Positions 4,884 through 10,317 of a DNA stretch of 10,317 nucleotides are shown in pieces; the first letter of the stretch is position 1; each line of letters starts with the position of its first letter. The notes below the pieces were generated by a model. The model ran no database searches, was not told where the DNA came from, and saw only the letters and a program-made list of their open reading frames with translations. This DNA comes from an uncultured Lachnospiraceae bacterium. GTDB taxonomy: Bacteria; Bacillota; Clostridia; Lachnospirales; Lachnospiraceae. The stretch is taken from positions 1 through 10,317 of the forward strand of contig CAMWWJ010000104.1 of the NCBI GenBank assembly GCA_947177925.1, written 5' to 3'. Position numbers and translations under genes: made by a program.

Positions 4884-7664
4884 GTGCGGTTCATGAGGCA
4901 GAAAAAATTAGAGGCTTTGATTTACAGTCTGTTTACCATTTGTGCAGTGGTAGTATTGGCAGCAGGGCATTTGTATGGGCAGAGCCCTGTATATGAAGAA
5001 TTTGTAACGGGAGTCACTACATGGAGCGGCTATCCGAAAAAAGCGGACATGCAGGTTGTTCAATTGTTTTTATTGGGCATCCCTGCCTGCTTTTTTTTGT
5101 TTCAGGCAATTTTAAAAAGGGAAGAGAGCTTTTCTGACGAGAGAAAAAATGCAGCTCTTTTTTTGAAAATCGGGTATGTACTCTTCCTGTGCAGTATTTT
5201 TTCGGGAAAGGATTTATGGAAGCAGTGGGGAATCGTATTTGTCCTCTGTCTGATGGCTTTTCTTATATTAGGAAAAGAAATAACACAAAAGGAATATGGG
5301 AACATGCTGCTGACAGGATTATTTTCCTATTTAAGCATTACAGGAGCAGCAGTAGGAAGTACATTTTTGATTTCCTCCTATGAAAAAAGGCTTATGATTC
5401 AGAAAGCGGCCTTTGTCCTGCAGGCAGTTTCCCTTGTGGTTCCTGCCTTATATGGTATTCTTATCCGGAAAAGGAAAATGGAAACGGCAAGAAAGCTTTT
5501 CGGTTATTCCAAACTATTGCTCCCGCTTTCTTTTTTGGGACTTTTTACATTTTATTATCAGACGGAGGAGGGAGTGGTAGTACAGCTTTTCTATTCGGGA
5601 AGCTTTCGGATATTCTGCCTGCTTTTAGGAGTATCCATGACAGGCTATGAGGCATACAGGCTGTTTCGCAAAAACTATGATATTTCCTGGGTTACTATAG
5701 TTTCTGTAGGCGTTTTGCGGATTTTTAACATTCCGGATGGCATTCTGAATGTGGATTTCTTTCATATGGGGGAAATGACCCTGCCTATGCAGCAGTTGAT
5801 TTCTTATGGAAAACTGCCGTATTTTGAGTTGGTGCCGATTCATGGAATGTGTGATTACTTTTATCAAATATGGAATTATCTGTTTTTTGATGGGACTTAC
5901 TTATCCTTTAATGGAGCGTTAGTAGTAGGTAACCTTATATTTGTGATATTTTACGGCATATTGTTTTATCATACAATAGAAAACAGGAAAGCAGCAGCTT
6001 TGTTCATGTATGCGTTTATTCCTTTTTTTGTAAATCTGGCAGGGATGCGCTATTTGTTTGTTTTTGCCTTCTTCTTTCTGATGTTTTCAAAAGAGGTGAA
6101 GAAAAACAGCCTGATGTATTTGTGGTGGTGGGTGCTTTTATCCATACTTGCCATTGGCTGGAATGCCTCATTGGGCGGAGCGGCAGCCCTTGGCTTTTTG
6201 CCTTCCGTTTTATTCAGAGTCATAAAAGAGACGCGAAAAGAGCTGCCTTTCTTTTGGAAGGAAAAGCGGAGGAAGCTGCTTATAAGCTATGGGATGCTGA
6301 TGGTCATTGGAATCTGCTTTATTCCCTTGTTTTTGAAAATTGTCATATATCTTCGGGAAAATACAGGAACCACTCTCTATGTAAATGGCATGGAAATGCT
6401 AAAGGAGGTAAAGGAAGCCGCCTCCTACTTTATTCCCGGCTTTTTAAATACACAGGGCACCTTTTTCTTAAAGGCTTTTTGTGTGGTAGGGGCTATTGGC
6501 ATCTGCCTGTACTATTCAGCCTATATGGAAGCGGCTACTTTGATTCTAAGCTCCCTGGTGCTGGCTAACTATGCTTATGTGCGTTATGAAGAAGGGCTTC
6601 GGGCTAAAATACTGGGAATCTTCTTTCTTGCGCTGGTTTTGATTTTTATTATGAGTAAAAAAGCCGCAGATGAAATAAGAGGAAGATCTCAAAAGGCAGT
6701 CTGCTTATTCCTGTCTGGTTTTTTAGTTATGGCAGCTAATGATACATTGCTTTTAACAAAGGAAAATGTTCTTCCCTCCGGGCAGATACCTGCCGCTCTG
6801 GAAACAGAAATAGGAGGAAAAACAGTGGAGGACCCCATTGTTTATATTTCAGGGGAACAGACCGGGCTGAAAAGGATAGGAAGCGGATTTGTCAGAGGAA
6901 ATACATTGAATAGTCTGAACAATGTGGAATATGTATTATCTCAGTCATTAGATGGCGGAAGGGCTTATCTGGATTTGACAAACGGAATTGCACAGACGGT
7001 TATTTTAGACCGGGAAACGGGAATGTCCTGTACATCGGGCTATAACATCAGCAATGAACTGTTAAATGTACATGCAATTGAAGAATTAAAGAAAAATCCT
7101 CCAAGGCTGATTTTAATTGCCCCCTATATTAAGCTGGATGATGTACCTTTAAGCCTGCGGGCAATGAAATTGTATGAATATGTGCTGGAGGAAGGATATG
7201 AGCCTTATCAGTATGAAAACGTGATTTATATGATAAAAGGCGAAAATAAGGTACAGGGAAGCAGGGATGGAAGAGAAGCATTTGCAGCGCTTATGCATCG
7301 AGAATATCTGGCAGGACTGCCGGCTGTCTGGGCTGCTGCTGACAGCGTTACAAAGCTTCAAAGAGTATCGCTTCCTTATACAAAGTTACAGACGGAAAAC
7401 GGACTGCAGCTTGTATTGGAAAAGCCCATAAGCGGAAAAGAAATTTCCTATATAGGGATTTCCGTAAAAGGGAATGTAACGGGAGAGAAGATGAGTCTGG
7501 AATTTGGAGAGCACCGTTTTACTTTTGATGTTTCAGGAAATGATTATCTGATACCAATGTCTTCAAGTCCTTATTGGAAATGGCAGGAGCAGATTCCGGA
7601 TATGCTGTTAAAGGCAGATATGGATCTTCAGAAAGAAGATGTGGAAATCACTTTTTATCAATAA
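4884..7664 (+). CDS. Large multi-pass membrane protein, GT-C glycosyltransferase-like
   Basis: This 926-residue protein has about 15 or more hydrophobic segments between residues 10 and 620, then a mostly soluble C-terminus (~640-926), probably extracytoplasmic. After several helices, residues 290-321 carry VDFFHMGEMTLPMQQLISYG and then KLPYFELVPIHG. This resembles the D/H-x-GE-x-L-x-P ... G-x-x-PY-x-(D/E)-x-x-x-HG loop of large lipid-linked-sugar-dependent membrane transferases (GT-C type). Asp291, His294, Glu297, Glu315 and His320 are candidate functional residues. A second loop, YVRYEEGLRAK (565-574), is also typical of such enzymes. The last ~60 residues look beta-rich. A role in adding sugars to cell-wall polymers or proteins is inferred, not shown. 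Start: GTG 4884 (AAGGAA 4871-4876, 7 nt) or ATG 4893 (AAAAGG 4879-4884, 8 nt) are both acceptable. It lies 42 bp after the receiver gene and may be cotranscribed. Confidence 0.7.
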   Translation: MRFMRQKKLEALIYSLFTICAVVVLAAGHLYGQSPVYEEFVTGVTTWSGYPKKADMQVVQLFLLGIPACFFLFQAILKREESFSDERKNAALFLKIGYVLFLCSIFSGKDLWKQWGIVFVLCLMAFLILGKEITQKEYGNMLLTGLFSYLSITGAAVGSTFLISSYEKRLMIQKAAFVLQAVSLVVPALYGILIRKRKMETARKLFGYSKLLLPLSFLGLFTFYYQTEEGVVVQLFYSGSFRIFCLLLGVSMTGYEAYRLFRKNYDISWVTIVSVGVLRIFNIPDGILNVDFFHMGEMTLPMQQLISYGKLPYFELVPIHGMCDYFYQIWNYLFFDGTYLSFNGALVVGNLIFVIFYGILFYHTIENRKAAALFMYAFIPFFVNLAGMRYLFVFAFFFLMFSKEVKKNSLMYLWWWVLLSILAIGWNASLGGAAALGFLPSVLFRVIKETRKELPFFWKEKRRKLLISYGMLMVIGICFIPLFLKIVIYLRENTGTTLYVNGMEMLKEVKEAASYFIPGFLNTQGTFFLKAFCVVGAIGICLYYSAYMEAATLILSSLVLANYAYVRYEEGLRAKILGIFFLALVLIFIMSKKAADEIRGRSQKAVCLFLSGFLVMAANDTLLLTKENVLPSGQIPAALETEIGGKTVEDPIVYISGEQTGLKRIGSGFVRGNTLNSLNNVEYVLSQSLDGGRAYLDLTNGIAQTVILDRETGMSCTSGYNISNELLNVHAIEELKKNPPRLILIAPYIKLDDVPLSLRAMKLYEYVLEEGYEPYQYENVIYMIKGENKVQGSRDGREAFAALMHREYLAGLPAVWAAADSVTKLQRVSLPYTKLQTENGLQLVLEKPISGKEISYIGISVKGNVTGEKMSLEFGEHRFTFDVSGNDYLIPMSSSPYWKWQEQIPDMLLKADMDLQKEDVEITFYQ

Positions 7665-7708
7665 TCTTCTTATTAAAGGATTGGTTGTTTTAAAACAAAT
7701 CTATATTA

Positions 7709-7744
7709 GAAACAGCCCCGGAAAAATGTTTCCGGGGCTGTTTC
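7709..7744. terminator. Bidirectional terminator between convergent genes
   Basis: GAAACAGCCCCGGAAA and TTTCCGGGGCTGTTTC form a perfect 16-bp stem with a 4-nt AATG loop. It lies 44 bp after the membrane-protein gene (plus strand) and 39 bp after the PBP stop (minus strand). T-rich stretches within and beside both arms suit termination from either side. Confidence 0.9.
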
Positions 7745-7783
7745 TTTGCAATTGTAATAAACAAATTCTGCATGGACGAAATA

Positions 7784-10317
7784 CTATTCTGCAGGAGGCT
7801 GTTGGGTATTATCTTGAAGCTGCTGCTGTTGTTGTTGAAGCTGTTGCTGTTGTTGTTCCTGTTGCTGCTGTTGTGCGGCCTGTTGCTGTGCAGCCTGCTG
7901 CGCTGCGATATTTGCCGCATTGGCAGGGTCTGCAAAGTATTCTGCAGTATGCTCGCAGTAGCGAATAGAGGAATTTCCGTCATCATCAGGCGGCAGAGTC
8001 AATACGCCGGGAACCTGATATGGACAGGTAGGCAGTGCAGCCTTTCCGGTAGCGGCACATACCTGTCCCTGATAATGTACATTGCATGTATCAGTAGGAA
8101 TGGAGCCTTTTGCAAAGTATTCGCTTGTATGTGTGCCGTCGCATACGCCGGCAATAGGGAGCTTGCCGGATTTGGAACATACCGTAGCAGTTACGATATC
8201 ATCCGGTTTTTCAAAGCTTGCATTTGGAAGACCTTCGTGTATTCTGGACATAACAGCTCTCCAAAGGGTCTTTGCAAGATTTTTCTCCTGAGAAGTAGAT
8301 AAATATACGTTATTATCAAAGCCTGCCCAGGTAGTAGCTGTATAATAGGGCGTATAGCCTGCAAACCATACATCCACATATTTGGAGGAAGTACCTGTCT
8401 TGCCGGCAATTGCCATATTTCCGAAGTTTACAGAAGCACCGGTTCCCTTTGTCACCACATCCGTCATGGCATCTGTTAACAGAAAAGCAGTGGTTTCCTT
8501 GATTACCTGATGGCTTTCAGGCTGTGTATGGTCTATGATTACATTTCCGTCATGATCCACGATCCTGGTAAAGAGCGTGGGCTTTAAGTAAGTGCCGTTA
8601 TTGGCAATGGCAGCGTAAGCTGCATTTAATTCCATATTTGTCACACCATCGGTAAGCCCTCCAAGAGCGGTGGACTGATTGATATCCGACAGGATGCCGT
8701 TTTCTGTTTCACGGCTGTCTACAAGAGTGGTAAAGCCAAAATTCCTTAAATAGTCGAAACCAAGTTGTGGAGTAATCTGAGTCAGTGTTTTCACGGCAAC
8801 GATATTTAAGGATTGTTCAATTCCGTAGCGGAGGGAGCAAAGTCCTTTATAATTGTTGCCGTACCAGTTGGATACAGGCCGTCCGTCCGCATAGTTATAA
8901 GGTGCATCATTCTGTACCGTTGCCAAAGTCAGTCCGGCACTGTCTAAAGCAGGTGCATAAACGGCAAGGATCTTAAAGGTAGAACCGGGCTGGCGCATAG
9001 TATTGCTTGCGCGGTTCAAAGTACGGCTGGCCGTTTTGGCGCCCCTTCCGCCTATCATGGCTAATACGTAACCGGTATGCTGATCCTGAACGGTAATGGA
9101 AACCTGTGGCTGGGGAGTCAAAGTAATATTTTCTCCTTGAACCGTGTCTCCGCTTCCCATAACGGAAGCCTTGTACTCGTCAACAGCAGCATAAGCGGCA
9201 TCCTGGGATGAGAAAATCAGGTTAAAATTAGGATTGTTGTTTTTAAAATAAGTTCTCAGCATTTCAGTGCTGTGATTTTCCAACGTATTATCTGATTTTT
9301 GAATGGTAAGTTCATAATTTAAGTACCATTTTACATCGGAAGGATAGTTTTCTTCACTGCTGAATACTTCGTCACAGATTTTCTGGATGTCGGGATCCTG
9401 GGTGGTGTATATGGAAAGTCCGCCGCTGTATAGAAGGTTATATGCCTGGGTTTCATTGTAGCCTTTTTCTTCCTTTAATGCTTCAATGACCTGTTCCGTC
9501 AGCTCATCCACAAAATAGGAATTGACCTTCTGGACGCTTGTTACTTCGTTGACGGAAGCAATCCGGGCATAGACATTATCCGCAAGTGCCCCGGCTTTTT
9601 CTTCAGCAGTGATATAGCCCTGTTCTTCCATGTCATTCAATACCTTTTCGCGCCTTTCCATGTTGTATTCCGGATGGGAAATAGGATTGTATTTGGAAGG
9701 ATTCTGGGTAATTGCCGCAATGACCGCACATTCGGATAAATTGAGCTGGGAAACCGGCTTATTAAAGTAACGCTGGGAAGCAGCCTGTACCCCGAGAGTA
9801 CCTTGTCCAAGGTTGATGGTGTTCATATAAAGCTCCAAAATCGTTTCTTTTGCTCCACGCTCGCCGTACTTTTCCTTATATTGCTTTTCTAACTCCAGGG
9901 CAAGATACTGTTCCTGAATCTTACGTTTGATGCTTTGCATCTTAGCCTCATCCACCCAGTTTTCAAATACATTATTTTTTAAAAGCTGCTGGGTAATGGT
10001 GCTGGCGCCTTCAGAGAGGTTTCTTTCTTTTAAAGCCTTGAAACCGGCTCTTGCGATTCCTTTAATGTCAATCCCGTTATGTTCATAAAACCTCTGGTCT
10101 TCAATTGCCACAAAAGCATCTGCCAGATCCTGAGGAATCAAATCCTTGGATACATAGCTTCGGTTGGAATTTTCGGAAATCAGTTTGGTAATCTGGTTGC
10201 CATTGCAGTCATAGACGATTGTGGCATATCCGGAAGGAACCACGCTCAGGCTGGAAATGTCCGGGGCAGAAGCCAGAATGCCCTTAAACATCCCGATGCC
10301 CATACAGACTCCGATAA
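7784..10317 (-). CDS. Class A penicillin-binding protein (PBP1A-like), 5' end outside window
   Basis: A bifunctional peptidoglycan synthase: a GT51 glycosyltransferase polymerises lipid II and a transpeptidase cross-links the chains outside the membrane. Numbering is from the Met at 10303. The frame stays open upstream (IGVC...), so this is probably not the true start and the membrane anchor is cut by the window edge. GT51: catalytic Glu68 in EDQRFYEHNGID, EGASTITQQLLKN (98-110) and LELYMNTINLGQGTLGVQAA (157-175). Transpeptidase: Ser441-x-x-Lys444 (PGSTFK), Ser498-Leu-Asn500 and Lys635-Thr-Gly. All catalytic motifs are intact. The C-terminus adds a Cys-containing region (709-783) with two similar C-x-x-x-HT-x-EYF units and then a Gln-rich tail (797-829). 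It converges on the membrane-protein gene with a shared terminator; its promoter lies beyond the window. Confidence 0.95.
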   Translation of the reverse strand, partial: IGVCMGIGMFKGILASAPDISSLSVVPSGYATIVYDCNGNQITKLISENSNRSYVSKDLIPQDLADAFVAIEDQRFYEHNGIDIKGIARAGFKALKERNLSEGASTITQQLLKNNVFENWVDEAKMQSIKRKIQEQYLALELEKQYKEKYGERGAKETILELYMNTINLGQGTLGVQAASQRYFNKPVSQLNLSECAVIAAITQNPSKYNPISHPEYNMERREKVLNDMEEQGYITAEEKAGALADNVYARIASVNEVTSVQKVNSYFVDELTEQVIEALKEEKGYNETQAYNLLYSGGLSIYTTQDPDIQKICDEVFSSEENYPSDVKWYLNYELTIQKSDNTLENHSTEMLRTYFKNNNPNFNLIFSSQDAAYAAVDEYKASVMGSGDTVQGENITLTPQPQVSITVQDQHTGYVLAMIGGRGAKTASRTLNRASNTMRQPGSTFKILAVYAPALDSAGLTLATVQNDAPYNYADGRPVSNWYGNNYKGLCSLRYGIEQSLNIVAVKTLTQITPQLGFDYLRNFGFTTLVDSRETENGILSDINQSTALGGLTDGVTNMELNAAYAAIANNGTYLKPTLFTRIVDHDGNVIIDHTQPESHQVIKETTAFLLTDAMTDVVTKGTGASVNFGNMAIAGKTGTSSKYVDVWFAGYTPYYTATTWAGFDNNVYLSTSQEKNLAKTLWRAVMSRIHEGLPNASFEKPDDIVTATVCSKSGKLPIAGVCDGTHTSEYFAKGSIPTDTCNVHYQGQVCAATGKAALPTCPYQVPGVLTLPPDDDGNSSIRYCEHTAEYFADPANAANIAAQQAAQQQAAQQQQQEQQQQQLQQQQQQLQDNTQQPPAE
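7814..7915 (-). repeat. Low-complexity repeat coding for the PBP Gln-rich tail
   Basis: On the plus strand this is a run of CTG/TTG triplets with a few GCC/TGC, read on the minus strand as CAG/CAA (Gln) with Ala. Mixed CAG and CAA codons encode about 23 Gln in 33 residues. It is a disordered tail rather than a mobile repeat; its length is likely to vary between strains. Confidence 0.85.

Noticed and set aside
6122..6568. A 148-codon plus-strand frame inside the membrane-protein gene
   Set aside because: It is a shadow frame of a well-supported long gene; its translation is rich in Cys, His and Trp without any recognisable domain.
7814..7915. Tandem CTG/TTG triplets that could be taken for a DNA repeat array
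   Set aside because: They are the coding sequence of the Gln-rich tail of the PBP; the units vary and have no spacers, so this is not a CRISPR or satellite repeat.

Overview
The window looks like chromosomal DNA of a low-to-moderate GC Firmicute, most likely a Lachnospiraceae-type Clostridium. This is inferred from strong AGGAGG ribosome sites, AT-rich intergenic DNA, a BlaI-type repressor, a YARHG-domain lipoprotein and a class A penicillin-binding protein with a long glutamine-rich tail. No rRNA, tRNA, CRISPR array or intact insertion sequence was seen.

Layout. (1) 1-960: an incoming terminator, a good extended -10 promoter, a decayed short reading frame that resembles the start of a DinJ/RelB antitoxin, then an intact two-gene type II toxin-antitoxin module (antitoxin 312-530, YafQ-family RNase toxin 533-805) closed by a terminator. 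(2) 961-1468: AT-rich, gene-poor DNA with small open frames of doubtful status and one terminator. (3) 1469-3907: a self-contained regulatory unit. A sigma-70-type promoter overlaps the first of two near-identical 17-bp palindromes. It is followed by a BlaI/MecI-family repressor, a frameshifted remnant where a BlaR1-type partner would be expected, and a large secreted lipoprotein with a YARHG domain. (4) 3980-4259: hairpins that look like a transcription attenuator, directly followed by the first ~63 codons of an ABC-F ATPase that stops just after Walker A (a pseudogene). (5) 4311-7664: a receiver-domain protein that may be the tail of a broken hybrid histidine kinase, then a 926-residue multi-pass membrane protein resembling GT-C glycosyltransferases. 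(6) 7709-7744: a perfect 16-bp-stem hairpin between convergent genes. (7) 7784-10317, minus strand: a class A PBP (PBP1A-like), whose N-terminus runs off the window.

Overall theme: repeated gene erosion (antitoxin remnant, BlaR1-like remnant, ABC-F stump, possible kinase tail) beside intact control elements. The functional units appear to be the YafQ module, the BlaI-lipoprotein unit, the membrane protein and the PBP. No clearly new multi-gene system is proven here. The best candidates for a second look are the BlaI unit lacking its sensor-protease, the attenuator/ABC-F stump and the layered antitoxin region.
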